Source: Anaerocolumna sp. AGMB13020 (lineage in GTDB: Bacteria; Bacillota; Clostridia; Lachnospirales; Lachnospiraceae). From it: a stretch of DNA of 64,000 bases. Shown one piece after another: positions 55,112 to 64,000 of this stretch. The notes below the pieces were generated by a model. It saw only the letters and a program-made list of their open reading frames with translations. It was not told where the DNA came from and made no database searches. Position 1 is the first letter of the stretch, and each line of letters begins with the position of its first letter. The position numbers and the translations under genes are program-made. The stretch is from NCBI RefSeq assembly GCF_033100115.1, contig NZ_CP136910.1, positions 4,467,001 through 4,531,000 on the forward strand, given 5' to 3'.

Positions 55112-56699
55112 GGGGTATCATGTATTCTTTTGTATTAATGTAATCCTTTATGGTATGTTCTGGGCAATTATAAGCAGTATGAAAAGCAGTATGTGTTTTG
55201 GTATATATAGTGAGTATGCCTATGAAGGGAGATATCCAAGTATATTTACTGGTATCGTATTGGCACTTCAGATAATGATGCTGATTTTCCTGCTTTGCAG
55301 TATAAAGCACACAGAGATTGACAAAGCTTCTTATGCCAGAAAGGTACCATCAGAATTAGCGGTAATAATCTTTGCTTTGTATACTTTGTTTATTTATTAT
55401 CTATATCGTCATAAACAAGTGTTTTCGTTTCAGTTTGAGGAAGTATATTTCGAAGGTGCCTATGAGTTTTGGGAAACTTATGGTGATATAATCAAGAAAA
55501 TTGTGTTAGGATTTATTCAGAATATACTGATTGGTAGTGGATATTTATGGATTATTACAGGAATCACGGTAAAAATGAAAGGAAGGTACTGGAAGGAGGA
55601 CAGCTTGCTTGTAAAGCTCTTTCAGCACTATAACAGAAATAGGATAAGTTCCTTAAGACAATTATATTTTAATGATATTCTCTTTCTGTTTCTTCAGTTG
55701 GGAATCATCCTATATGAAAATATAGCAAGCATTATGATCCTTAACAGAAAAAAATCGACTTTACTTTTTAATCTTTTTATTCTTCTTGCAATACCTTTAT
55801 TATGTGAAGCACTTTTGATTTTATGGAAATGTAAAGAGGAGATAAAGGAAAAGGACATCCGTTCCCTGGTTGATGAAATTCACAAAATGAAGCAAGGACA
55901 AAAAACGATTGAAAATAAGATCCCTAAAAACTCATATCTATATGAGACTGGTGAAGAGATAAAAAATATTTCAATCAATTTACAGAACAGTATGCAGCAG
56001 CAAATGAAGAATGAGAAGCTTAAAGTCGATCTAATAACAAATATATCCCATGATTTGAAAACACCGCTTACTTCTATCATAGGCTACATAGACTTATTGA
56101 GTGCAAAGGATTATTTAAGCTGTGAAGACAGGCATTATGTGAATGAACTCAACAAAAAGGCGGAGAACTTGCGTGATATGATCAACACTGTGTTTGAATT
56201 GTCCAAAGCCTCCAGTGGAGATATGAAAGTTGATAAAATAAAACTGAATTTGAATAAATTGATAATGCAAACTATGGCAGATATGGATGATATTATTTCA
56301 AATTCCGGATTTGATGTAAAAACAGTATATTCGAAAGAAGGTTTGGAGATTTATGGGGATGGATCGAAATTATATCTGGTTTGCCAAAATTTGATAAGTA
56401 ATGCATTAAAATACTCTTTGACAGGCAGTAGAATCTATATCAGAACATATTTAGAGTCTGAGAATGCAGTTTTATGCTTTCAAAATACCTCTGCATATGA
56501 AATAGATTTTTCACCGGAAGAAATTACCGGAAGATTTGTCCGGGGTGATGAATCAAGAAGTGATGGAGGTAATGGACTTGGAATTGCAATTGCAAAAACA
56601 TATTCGGAAGTATGTGATGGCGAATTTAAAATAGATATTGATGGGGATATGTTTAAAGTAACTATTCGGTTTCCTAGGGTAGAATTGGTGAATTCATAA
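55086..56699 (+). CDS. VanS-like sensor histidine kinase
   Basis: About four membrane helices in the first 235 residues (near 12-34, 55-75, 88-104, 130-158 and 195-235 regions), then HisKA with N-I-S-H-D-L-K-T-P-L-T (His322) and the ATPase N-box N-L-I-S-N-A-L-K-Y-S and G-N-G-L-G-I-A-I-A-K. The TTG start at 55086 is inside the response regulator gene, with GGTGGTGTGGGG upstream, making coupling tight. It senses an envelope signal and phosphorylates the regulator above. Confidence 0.9.
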   Translation: MDTKLKKCRGYHVFFCINVILYGMFWAIISSMKSSMCFGIYSEYAYEGRYPSIFTGIVLALQIMMLIFLLCSIKHTEIDKASYARKVPSELAVIIFALYTLFIYYLYRHKQVFSFQFEEVYFEGAYEFWETYGDIIKKIVLGFIQNILIGSGYLWIITGITVKMKGRYWKEDSLLVKLFQHYNRNRISSLRQLYFNDILFLFLQLGIILYENIASIMILNRKKSTLLFNLFILLAIPLLCEALLILWKCKEEIKEKDIRSLVDEIHKMKQGQKTIENKIPKNSYLYETGEEIKNISINLQNSMQQQMKNEKLKVDLITNISHDLKTPLTSIIGYIDLLSAKDYLSCEDRHYVNELNKKAENLRDMINTVFELSKASSGDMKVDKIKLNLNKLIMQTMADMDDIISNSGFDVKTVYSKEGLEIYGDGSKLYLVCQNLISNALKYSLTGSRIYIRTYLESENAVLCFQNTSAYEIDFSPEEITGRFVRGDESRSDGGNGLGIAIAKTYSEVCDGEFKIDIDGDMFKVTIRFPRVELVNS

Positions 56700-56914
56700 G
56701 TAATTATGATACGCTGATTTAAGGCTGGCAGAGGGACGAGTATATTTCCAGCTCTTAACATCTGAAACTGTTATAAAATATAATAGAATAGGTTACTAAC
56801 AATCAATATAAAATAAATTGAACCGTAACATAAGACACGGAAATTTTCTCTCAATTTGATATAATGAATTAAGATCCGCAGGAAACTGTGTTAAAAGAAC
56901 GAAGGAGAATATAA

Positions 56915-57682
56915 ATGGGAACTTATGAACAACAGAGAAAATTCCTAAAATCCAATTTCAATGACTTTAAGAACATAAAGACAGATAAAATGAAGGGTAT
57001 GCCGCAACCGGAAGAAAACAAATACTATCCTTCGAACGCCATGCTAATAAAGCTGCCGGCTGTTAAGGCTGACATCCTGAAAAAACGAGATATTTATGAA
57101 TGCATAAAGGATAGAAGAAGTACAAGACTTTACAGCGAAGAATCAATTAGCCTTGATGAATTATCTTTTCTGTTATGGGCAACCCAAGGTATAACCGGGA
57201 AAAATAAATCTGGAGGAATTACTTTTCGTACAGTTCCCTGCAGTGGGGCGACACATTCCTTTGAAACCTATTTGTTCATAATGAATGTGACCGGTCTGGA
57301 GAAAGGATTATATAGATATCTTCCGGCTGAGCATAAGCTTTTATTACTCCTTGTTTTAGAGGATGTCGATAATAGATTAGATGCCATTACATTAGATCAG
57401 CCATTTGTACCCCACTTTGCCAAGAAAGCATGTGTTACCTTTGCATGGAGTACAACCCCTTATCGCTCTGAGTGGAAATATGATATTACAGCACATAAGA
57501 AAATATTAATTGATATCGGACATGTATGCCAGAATTTATATTTAGCAGGTGAAGCGTTAGCTATGGGTGTATGTGCAATTGGTATATATGATCAGGAAGC
57601 AGTGGATTATCTGTTTCAATTAGATGGAGAAAATGAATTTGTAATTTACCTTGCAGCCGTAGGCAGACAGAAGAGTATGTAG
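56915..57682 (+). CDS. SagB-type nitroreductase-like dehydrogenase
   Basis: 255 residues with R-R-S-T-R-L-Y near residue 68, L-L-W-A-T-Q-G-I-T-G, the FMN-binding strand T-V-P-C-S-G-A-T-H-S-F-E-T-Y, and late D-I-G-H-V-C-Q-N-L-Y-L-A-G-E-A-L-A-M-G-V-C-A-I-G, the SagB/ThcOx pattern. Stand-alone copies reduce nitro or quinone compounds rather than oxidise azolines; no peptide-maturation partners are seen here. AAGGAG ribosome site; a TATAAT lies 44 bases upstream. Confidence 0.87.
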   Translation: MGTYEQQRKFLKSNFNDFKNIKTDKMKGMPQPEENKYYPSNAMLIKLPAVKADILKKRDIYECIKDRRSTRLYSEESISLDELSFLLWATQGITGKNKSGGITFRTVPCSGATHSFETYLFIMNVTGLEKGLYRYLPAEHKLLLLLVLEDVDNRLDAITLDQPFVPHFAKKACVTFAWSTTPYRSEWKYDITAHKKILIDIGHVCQNLYLAGEALAMGVCAIGIYDQEAVDYLFQLDGENEFVIYLAAVGRQKSM

Positions 57683-57834
57683 TGATCAATTAAGAAGTAT
57701 AAGCTTATATAACTCTGCTAAATTTACAAGAAATAATAAAAATATTTTTAGATGTTTAAGTATAACTTAAATTACAGGGACTTTAGTTTAGAGAAGAATA
57801 ATCAACTTGTGTTAATACAGAAACATATAAATAG

Positions 57835-57883
57835 AACCATGCATTATTCCTTTGATAAATCGAGGATATGCATGGTTTTTTCT
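57835..57883 (+). terminator. Rho-independent terminator
   Basis: AACCATGCAT pairs with ATGCATGGTT (10 bp) over a 23-base loop, followed by TTTTTTC; it also works for the convergent gene. Confidence 0.75.
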
Positions 57884-57911
57884 ATTTAACTTGTAGTAAT
57901 CTATAACAGAT

Positions 57912-59423
57912 TTAGTCCATCAATTTAACAAGCTTAGAGGTACCGATAATAAAACCGCAGGAATCCAGGGCATTTACCTGATAATAAGGTCCATCACATG
58001 GCAGACATATTTTCGTTTCAAAACCGGTTCTTGGAATGCTTTCTACTTGGATGGATAGACAATAAGGTGATGGGCCCGAAAGTAACTGCCATGCGGCAGT
58101 CTCCGTTGAACCATTCCATGAGGCAAATACCTCCGTCATATCATAGCTTCTGACAACTGCAATACTTGGCGGAACCGAGGGAAGACCTATCCACCTGTTC
58201 TTAAAAGCACGGTAAGATATATTCTCATTAGGAAAACGTACATCATATAAAAAGTTCAACCAAGGTTCGGTTATTGTATTCCCTTCTTCTGCATATTCAG
58301 AGAGATATGGTTCCTGTCCCCAACCGATAAACTGATTACCATTGGGAAGCTTCTGTACGTTACCCTGACTTGGTACGTATAGAGCAGGATCATGGAAATA
58401 TTCTCGGACTGCACAAGCAGTCCTATTGCAGAAATCAAGCTCCAGAATTAAGCCGTGGGATTGGCATTGTGGCGGAGAGGTCGGAGAGGCACAGCAGGCA
58501 TCATTAAACATGCTGATTCTGTTATCAGATCTATAACGCGCGTCGTGCTGCCAGGAAAAAGCAGCGTCAGGAGAAATTGTAAAGTCACTTTGTTTTCCGC
58601 CTAATTGCCAGATGATGTCGCCGGTCTCCTTATTAAGTTTATAGATAGCCCACATATTTCGCATACTAATAAGAAGGGAGTTATCCGAACCTTCGTCTAT
58701 GGAATTAAGATGATAACAATCCCAGATATTATTGCTTTCTGATGCTGAGGATGCTGGCAGGAAGGAGTCTGCAGGGTTAATATGGGAGAGTGCATTCCAG
58801 AAGAACAAAAGCCGTCCTGTTTCTAAATCAACCTCTTGAATGGAGTAATCGTCAAAATACCCATCTTTCGGACCACCATAGGAAGTGAGATCAGCGGGTA
58901 CTTGTTTTATCGCTGTAAATAATGCGGTATTGCGCTTTGTAATAGTAAATTCATGCAAATCAGATGTAAACCCATTTCTTGCGGATATTTGTTTGATGAT
59001 ATTGTAATGCTGATCTAAAATATTGTAATAAGCACCGGGTTCCGGATCTCCTGCGGGCAGATCAGGTTCAGAAGACTGGGTACCGGATATGGTTCCCTGC
59101 CACATGGTGAGTACCGGGTATCCATGATATGACTGTACTCTAAAATCAGTATTCTGTATATATTTACTGCATAGAGGTTTAAACCATATAGGATTACCCT
59201 TCTGATCCATGATCAATGCACCTGTCTGACCTATCATAGTAGCTCCATATATTGTATACGGAGCTACGAAGACGGAACCAGGAGCCGTACCAGGCTTAGC
59301 TACATTTACAGTTACTTTCATTGGATGCAGCTCAGGGGCAGAAACAAAATCCCACACCTGCTCTTTGGAGTACTCCCTGGTTACCAGTGAGTTTTTTTCA
59401 TCGTAATCATCTATTTCATTCAT
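57912..59423 (-). CDS. Arylsulfotransferase (ASST)-like protein
   Basis: 503 residues. Beta-propeller style repeats contain S-D-L-H-E-F-T-I-T (about 155), W-D-C-Y-H-L-N-S-I-D (about 240), I-Y-K-L-N-K-E-T-G-D-I-I-W-Q-L-G-G (about 270) and W-Q-H-D-A-R (about 300), the His-rich blocks of the ASST family, which moves sulfate between phenols. There is no signal peptide, unlike secreted Gram-negative ASST, so it probably acts in the cytoplasm. A G-rich ribosome site precedes the ATG. Confidence 0.75.
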   Translation of the reverse strand: MNEIDDYDEKNSLVTREYSKEQVWDFVSAPELHPMKVTVNVAKPGTAPGSVFVAPYTIYGATMIGQTGALIMDQKGNPIWFKPLCSKYIQNTDFRVQSYHGYPVLTMWQGTISGTQSSEPDLPAGDPEPGAYYNILDQHYNIIKQISARNGFTSDLHEFTITKRNTALFTAIKQVPADLTSYGGPKDGYFDDYSIQEVDLETGRLLFFWNALSHINPADSFLPASSASESNNIWDCYHLNSIDEGSDNSLLISMRNMWAIYKLNKETGDIIWQLGGKQSDFTISPDAAFSWQHDARYRSDNRISMFNDACCASPTSPPQCQSHGLILELDFCNRTACAVREYFHDPALYVPSQGNVQKLPNGNQFIGWGQEPYLSEYAEEGNTITEPWLNFLYDVRFPNENISYRAFKNRWIGLPSVPPSIAVVRSYDMTEVFASWNGSTETAAWQLLSGPSPYCLSIQVESIPRTGFETKICLPCDGPYYQVNALDSCGFIIGTSKLVKLMD

Positions 59424-59806
59424 TTCTATTATCCGCTCCCCCCCTATTTGATTCCTATAAAAAATATGTTAATGTTTTTAAATCAGGTCTGATTGAAAAA
59501 CCATTTGAGCCAGTTTGCATACTAGAGTTTCTGATTTTTGTAATTGTTTTTATGGAAATTGAACCTTATAGCATCCCAAATTCATTGTGCGTATCCGTGT
59601 AAGGTGCTGCATGCAGCTTTTATAAAGTATTTTGAGTTTTATTTTTTAAGGGCTTCTTAAAAATTAGAATACACCAGGTGTAAACTACTTGCATAATAAT
59701 ATATGACTTTATTCGATATATTGTGAGCGAAAATGGCCAATCCCGTTCTTTTGGTTTGAAACAGCAGAAGAAAGAAGGATTCTGCAACAGTGGAATAATT
59801 TTCATA
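59424..59806. other. Intergenic region, no gene seen
   Basis: About 380 bases between the divergent genes; only short random frames and no hairpin of note. Confidence 0.5.
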
Positions 59807-59834
59807 TTGTAATCTTTTCGGAATGTGTTATAAT
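59807..59834 (+). promoter_or_regulatory. Promoter of the first NlpC/P60 hydrolase gene
   Basis: TTGTAA (59807-59812), a 16-base spacer and TATAAT (59829-59834). GTAATAAAT repeats follow (59841, 59861), also seen before the paralogue at 61374. Confidence 0.6.
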
Positions 59835-59888
59835 AAATTCGTAATAAATTTAATACTCTTGTAATAAATGTCTGGAATTGGAGGATAC

Positions 59889-61049
59889 ATGTTAAAATTT
59901 AAAAAAGTAGCAACGTTCTTACTTGTTGGAACTCTGGCAGCTTTAGGCCGGGTAACAATGGTACAGGCGGAAGAGATGCCAATGGCCGGAATAGCGGTTG
60001 TACTAGATGATTTTTATGTTAATGCTGAAAACTCTGACGAAACTGCAGTAAAGAAGCTTATGGAAGAGATATCGATACAAAATAATCTGGCTTTTGCACA
60101 GGTAGATAATTATGTTAATATAAGAAGTAAAGCCAGTGAAGAAGGCAAGATAATCGGTAAGCTATATGATAATGCAGCTGCAACGATCTTAGGTGAGAAA
60201 AATGGCTGGTATAAAATTAAGTCAGGATCGGTTACAGGATACATAAATGGAGATTACCTGGTTACAGGTGAAAAAGCAGTATCCATTGCAAAGAAAGTAG
60301 GGAACAAAGTTGCAGTAGTTGATACAACGACCCTGAAAGTCAGAAAAAAAGCTTCCACAGATTCTACAGTATTAACCTTGATCGCTATTGGTGATGACCT
60401 TAAGGTAACAAAGGAACTGGAAGGATGGGCTAAAGTTCAGGTAGATGAAAATACATATGGATATGTTTCCACAGATTATGTTAAGCTTCAAACGACTTAT
60501 GAAGAAGCAATTTCAATAGAAGAAGAACGTCAGCGTCTTGCGGAAGAACAGGCAAGCAGCCAGGCAGAAAATCAGTCACAGGCCCAAAGTCAAAGCAGCA
60601 ATTCTTCAAGTAATGGAAGCAGTTCTACGACCAAAGGCTCTAGTAGTAGTAGTAGTAGTAGTAGTAGTTCTGGCAGCAGTAGTAATTACTCCTCCAGCGG
60701 CAACAGCATAGCTGATTATGCAGTACAGTTTGTAGGCAATCCTTATGTATGGGGAGGAACCAGCTTAACAAACGGAGCTGATTGCTCAGGCTTCACACAG
60801 TCTGTATTTCGAAAGTTTGGAATAAGTATTCCAAGAACCTCCAGATCACAGGCAACTAGTGGAACAAGAGTATCACTTGATAACCTCAGAGCAGGCGATT
60901 TAGTATTCTATTCCAGGGGTGGTACAATAAACCATGTAGCTATCTATATTGGCGGTGGACAAGTTATCAGTGCTAGCTCACCTTCAACTGGTATAAGAAT
61001 CACAAGTTATAATTATAGAACACCTGTTAAGGCTGTAAGATATAATTAA
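59889..61049 (+). CDS. SH3-NlpC/P60 cell-wall hydrolase
   Basis: A signal peptide (cleavage after V-Q-A, near residue 27) leads into two bacterial SH3 domains (about 70-125 and 140-205, with Y-V-N-I-R-S and T-L-K-V-R-K). A Ser-rich linker (about 220-275, with ten-plus consecutive AGT codons) connects to NlpC/P60: G-A-D-C-S-G-F-T-Q with the catalytic Cys, and I-N-H-V-A-I-Y-I-G-G-G with His. It cuts peptidoglycan stem peptides. ATG 59889 has GGAGGA; the upstream ATG 59868 does not. A paralogue follows. Confidence 0.9.
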   Translation: MLKFKKVATFLLVGTLAALGRVTMVQAEEMPMAGIAVVLDDFYVNAENSDETAVKKLMEEISIQNNLAFAQVDNYVNIRSKASEEGKIIGKLYDNAAATILGEKNGWYKIKSGSVTGYINGDYLVTGEKAVSIAKKVGNKVAVVDTTTLKVRKKASTDSTVLTLIAIGDDLKVTKELEGWAKVQVDENTYGYVSTDYVKLQTTYEEAISIEEERQRLAEEQASSQAENQSQAQSQSSNSSSNGSSSTTKGSSSSSSSSSSSGSSSNYSSSGNSIADYAVQFVGNPYVWGGTSLTNGADCSGFTQSVFRKFGISIPRTSRSQATSGTRVSLDNLRAGDLVFYSRGGTINHVAIYIGGGQVISASSPSTGIRITSYNYRTPVKAVRYN

Positions 61050-61073
61050 ACAAAGTATATATTGATTTATAAA

Positions 61074-61112
61074 AGGAGCAGCTGTAAAACTATATGGTTT
61101 TACGGCTGCTCT
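61074..61112 (+). terminator. Terminator hairpin
   Basis: AGCAGC-TGTAAAAC and GGTTTTA-CGGCTGCT pair around TATAT; T tract short. Confidence 0.55.
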
Positions 61113-61116
61113 GTTA

Positions 61117-61191
61117 TATAGCTGTGTTTGCTATAGCTATGTTTGTTATGGCTGTGCTTGTTATACGGCTGTTTTTGTTAATACAGCTATG
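61117..61191. repeat. Imperfect tandem repeat, about 17 bp
   Basis: Four to five degenerate units like TATAGCTGTGTTTGCTA follow one another; simple-sequence filler between the paralogous hydrolase genes. The rest of this 350-base gap shows no gene. Confidence 0.5.
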
Positions 61192-61399
61192 TAATTCAGC
61201 TTATGTCATACGTCTTATGTTTTATGGTTTAGTTTTACGGCTTATGTAGTGCGGCTTTTTTTACACAGATAATTAATCAGGTTCGCTCAGAATAAGATTC
61301 TTACAGTTTTTACCCAACAATTTCATATTGAAACAGTCATTGGCAGTTGATAGAATAATTTTGTAACAAAAATGTAATAACTGAATTTATGGAGGATAA

Positions 61400-62611
61400 A
61401 TGACCAAAGTAAAAAGGCTGGCAGCATTTTTAATGTTAGGAGTTATAACACTAACAGGTAAGACAATGGTAGTCCAGGCAGAAGAAATGCCAATGGCTGG
61501 TATAGCTGTTGTTTTAAATGATTTTTATGATAATGCGGAATCTGCTGACGAAAAAGTAGTAAATAATCTGCTGCAAGATTTGATCATTCAAAAGAAGCTG
61601 TCTTTTGCTCAGGTTGCTGACTATGCGAATATAAGGAACAAAGCAAGTGAAGAAGGCGAAGTTGTCGGTAAATTGTATGACAATGCAGCAGCAACTATCC
61701 TTGCTCAAAAGGGAGCCTGGTATAAAATTAAATCAGGATCAGTTACAGGATACATAGTAAGTAAATATCTTGTAACAGGTGAAAGTGCAATGAACATAGC
61801 GAAAAAGGTTGGAACAAGAGTAGCAGTGGTAAATACAAAAACTCTAAAGGTTAGAGAGAAAGCATCTACCAAAGCAGCGGTTGTGGCATTAATTGCCAAA
61901 GGAGATGACCTAAAGGTTACGAAAGAACTGGAAGGATGGGCGAAGGTTCAGTTAGATGAGAATACATATGGATATGTATCAACTGACTTTGTTAAGCTCC
62001 AAACAAGCTATGAAGAAGCAGTCTCAATCGAAGAGGAAATACAGCGACTGGAAGAAGAAGCAATTTCTTTTGAAGAGGAAAGACAGAATCAGGCAGCAGA
62101 TTCTGTTGAAGCAGAAATAAAGCGTATGGAAGCACTTGCCGTATCGCTGGAGAAGGAAAGACTGCGTCAGCTTAAAATTGCAGGCAATCAATCCAATAAT
62201 AATACAAGTACAGGAAATAACACTGCGACCAAAGAAGCAACAGGCAGTAATGCTGATTTAGGAAGTAAGATTGTGGATTATGCAGTGCAATTTCTTGGTA
62301 ATCCTTATGTATGGGGAGGAACCAGCCTGACGAATGGGGCTGACTGTTCTGGTTTTACCCAAGCAATTTTTAAAAAATTTGGAATATCAATTCCAAGGAC
62401 TTCAAGGGTTCAGGCAACAGGTGGGACAAGAATCTCTCTTGATAATATGATTGCTGGCGATCTGATTTTCTACGCCAAAGACGGTGTTATAAATCACGTT
62501 GGAATTTATATGGGAAATGGGAAAGTGATTAGTGCAAGTTCTCCATCAACAGGTATCAGAATTTCAGATTATGATTACAGAACACCTGTTAAAGCCGTAA
62601 GATACCTTTAA
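61400..62611 (+). CDS. SH3-NlpC/P60 cell-wall hydrolase, paralogue
   Basis: Same plan as the gene at 59889: signal peptide (cleavage near V-Q-A), two SH3 domains with Y-A-N-I-R-N and T-L-K-V-R-E, and NlpC/P60 with G-A-D-C-S-G-F-T-Q (Cys) and I-N-H-V-G-I-Y-M-G-N-G (His). The linker differs: instead of poly-Ser it has a Glu-rich coiled coil (about 205-255). GGAGGA 7 bases before ATG. The two genes arose by tandem duplication, with only their linkers diverging strongly. Confidence 0.9.
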   Translation: MTKVKRLAAFLMLGVITLTGKTMVVQAEEMPMAGIAVVLNDFYDNAESADEKVVNNLLQDLIIQKKLSFAQVADYANIRNKASEEGEVVGKLYDNAAATILAQKGAWYKIKSGSVTGYIVSKYLVTGESAMNIAKKVGTRVAVVNTKTLKVREKASTKAAVVALIAKGDDLKVTKELEGWAKVQLDENTYGYVSTDFVKLQTSYEEAVSIEEEIQRLEEEAISFEEERQNQAADSVEAEIKRMEALAVSLEKERLRQLKIAGNQSNNNTSTGNNTATKEATGSNADLGSKIVDYAVQFLGNPYVWGGTSLTNGADCSGFTQAIFKKFGISIPRTSRVQATGGTRISLDNMIAGDLIFYAKDGVINHVGIYMGNGKVISASSPSTGIRISDYDYRTPVKAVRYL

Positions 62612-62630
62612 GATAATTGATGTATAAAAG

Positions 62631-62669
62631 AAGCTGAGCAAACAATTAAATGTTTGTTCAGCTTTTTTT
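62631..62669 (+). terminator. Rho-independent terminator
   Basis: AAGCTGAGCAAACA and TGTTTGTTCAGCTT form a 14-bp stem (one mismatch) followed by seven T. Confidence 0.9.
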
Positions 62670-62838
62670 GCGGTGTAAAACCTAATCTAGAATTAAATAA
62701 ACGGACACTAAGGTAATCCAATCTTGACATTGATATAATAAATTGGTATTATAAACATAACACTGTTATTAAAAAAAACACCGTTATTTAAAAAAATCAA
62801 GTGAATAAAAGTAAATACAAAATAAAGAAATAAAAAAA

Positions 62839-62991
62839 CGGATATGCAAAATGGATATGCAAAATGGATATGCAAAACGGATATGTAAAACAGATATGCA
62901 AAACGGATATGCAAAATGGATACGTAATACGGATATGTAAAACAGATATGCTAAAACAGATATGTTAAAACAGATATCTAAAAACAGATAC
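62839..62991. repeat. 13-bp tandem repeat array upstream of tetR
   Basis: Eight 13-base units (consensus CGGATATGCAAAA, first base C or T, third G or A), then three 14-base units (CAGATATGTTAAAA-like) and a partial unit. It ends 66 bases before the TetR gene start, so it could be a binding array or expandable repeat. Confidence 0.85.
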
Positions 62992-63057
62992 TTTTTTAAT
63001 TAGCATGGTTGTTAAGAATGATTTCGATACAACTATTAACAAATAAGGGGATTAGTG

Positions 63058-63639
63058 ATGGCTAGAGAAGAACAGAAAATGAGAAGTGATAGTGTACGTC
63101 AGGCAATCCTGGATACGGCCCTGGAGATCGGAATGAAAGAAGGATTTGAGGAATTGTCTATTCGTAAAATTATTAATCAGATGAGATACTCGACAGGTGT
63201 TGTATATCATCATTTTAAAGATAAGCAGGAAATAATCGATGCCATAGAAGCAGCGGAGACAAAATGGCTGCAGGGGCAGATTATGGAATTATTGGATGAA
63301 TCAAAGGACGTTGCGGCAGAAATTGAAACAGTATTCAAACGAATCTTAAAACTTGCGTTTGAAGAACCGGAAAAATACAATCTTATAGTTCTGCACAAGT
63401 ACAGCCGGCGAAAGTCAGAACAGCCGGGGTGGATTACCCACTTATGTAAGAGATTACAGGAGGGGATGGATAAGGGTCTTATAAAAGAGATGGACACAGA
63501 GAAGGCTGCATTTGCAATCTGGAGCTCTTTTCTTGGTTTTCATCTTATGATTTCAAGGCAGCGGGAGCTGACAATGGAAGAGGCTGAAGAAATGTTCAGA
63601 GTTCAATTAAATATAATTCTTAAAGGAGTATTACGGTGA
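63058..63639 (+). CDS. TetR-family regulator
   Basis: The N-terminal helix-turn-helix reads I-L-D-T-A-L-E-I-G-M-K-E-G-F-E-E-L-S-I-R-K-I then S-T-G-V-V-Y-H-H-F-K-D-K-Q-E-I, standard TetR. The C-terminal ligand domain is helical. ATG 63058 is preferred to the adjacent GTG 63055. It overlaps the flavodoxin-like gene by 4 bases (GTGA), so it probably controls its own operon; the tandem repeats lie in its upstream region. Confidence 0.92.
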   Translation: MAREEQKMRSDSVRQAILDTALEIGMKEGFEELSIRKIINQMRYSTGVVYHHFKDKQEIIDAIEAAETKWLQGQIMELLDESKDVAAEIETVFKRILKLAFEEPEKYNLIVLHKYSRRKSEQPGWITHLCKRLQEGMDKGLIKEMDTEKAAFAIWSSFLGFHLMISRQRELTMEEAEEMFRVQLNIILKGVLR

Positions 63640-64000
63640 GTGAGAATCGAATCATCTATGGGACTAAGACCAGGCATTCTAAGAAAATAGCAGAGGCTAT
63701 TGGCAGGGCATTCAATATTATTCCTTGCAATATTAATTCTGAGCCGGTGATAAAGGAAACAGACATTTTATTTATTGTAGGAGGCATTTATGGTGGCAAC
63801 AGCCTTCCAGAGCTATTAAAATTTGTACATAACCTGGAGGGGAACAACGTCCGGGGGGCAGTACTGATAACTTCCTGTGCTGCTAAGAAGCAAGGGCAGG
63901 ATTCAATAAGAAGTATTCTGGAAGACAAAGGTATTCCGGTAATTGATGAAATTCTATGTCAAGGTAGCTTTTTATTTATGAAAATGGGGCATCCAAATAA
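63636..64000 (+). CDS. Flavodoxin-like protein (3' end beyond window)
   Basis: GTG start with AAAGGAG 9 bases upstream, overlapping the TetR stop. The product I-I-Y-G-T-K-T-R-H-S-K-K-I-A-E-A-I and I-L-F-I-V-G-G-I-Y-G-G-N are the phosphate loop and second FMN loop of the flavodoxin fold. At least 121 residues are seen; the frame is still open at 64000. An FMN-dependent electron carrier or quinone-type reductase, regulated by the upstream TetR protein, is likely. Confidence 0.8.
   Translation, partial: MSENRIIYGTKTRHSKKIAEAIGRAFNIIPCNINSEPVIKETDILFIVGGIYGGNSLPELLKFVHNLEGNNVRGAVLITSCAAKKQGQDSIRSILEDKGIPVIDEILCQGSFLFMKMGHPN

Noticed and set aside
57912..59423. Secreted arylsulfotransferase
   Set aside because: No signal peptide or lipobox precedes the domain, and no upstream start with a better ribosome site would add one.
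1..64000. CRISPR arrays, tRNA or rRNA genes
   Set aside because: No regularly spaced 25-40 base direct repeats and no tRNA or rRNA-like conserved blocks were seen; the only array is the 13-bp tandem repeat without spacers.

Overview
The window is low-GC, A/T-rich DNA with strong AGGAGG-type ribosome sites, many short intergenic rho-independent hairpins, and genes typical of anaerobic Firmicutes (Clostridia, probably Lachnospiraceae-like; this is inference from protein style, not a search).

Region 1 (1 to about 51,880) reads as most of an integrative and conjugative element (ICE) whose left end lies before base 1. It starts inside a surface protein with DUF5011-type repeats, then has a conjugation and maintenance module: a secreted hypothetical protein, RadC-like protein, SSB, a split VirB4 (231 + 613 residues) and a C39-like cysteine peptidase. 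Next comes a small competition/stability module (8.5-10 kb): a secreted bacteriocin-like protein with a two-helix candidate immunity protein, then a type I toxin-antitoxin locus with promoters on both strands. Hypothetical genes, a TadZ/CpaE-like P-loop protein and an HTH replication-type protein follow (10-15 kb).

Region 2 (15.4-47 kb, inside the ICE) is a dense defence and mobile-element graveyard. Intact candidate defence genes are a PLD-like protein, AbiH, a helicase-TPR-nuclease fusion, a Hachiman-like HamA/HamB pair, DUF3800, a 1078-residue nuclease-solenoid protein, a RES-domain protein, a TIR-like protein followed by two unfamiliar proteins, and a repeat-PLD-zinc-ribbon protein. Between them lie fragments of ATP-dependent ligase, Y-family polymerase, HsdS, a PIN-domain protein, DUF4362, a DUF4011 helicase, a second PLD copy, a serine recombinase, and IS66, IS1182 and IS1380 elements.

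Region 3 (47.3-51.9 kb) carries a secreted three-PPC-repeat protein, an XRE regulator, a perfect-looking 25-bp inverted repeat, and a large serine recombinase that ends at the element boundary. The element has split an NMT1/SsuA-type ABC transporter substrate-binding protein gene, whose 3' part resumes at about 51,871.

Region 4 (51.9-64 kb) is host chromosome: a subtilisin-like lipoprotein, an OmpR/VanR-VanS type two-component pair, a SagB-type nitroreductase, an arylsulfotransferase-like protein, two paralogous SH3-NlpC/P60 wall hydrolases, a 13-bp tandem repeat, and a TetR regulator overlapping a flavodoxin-like gene cut by the window end.
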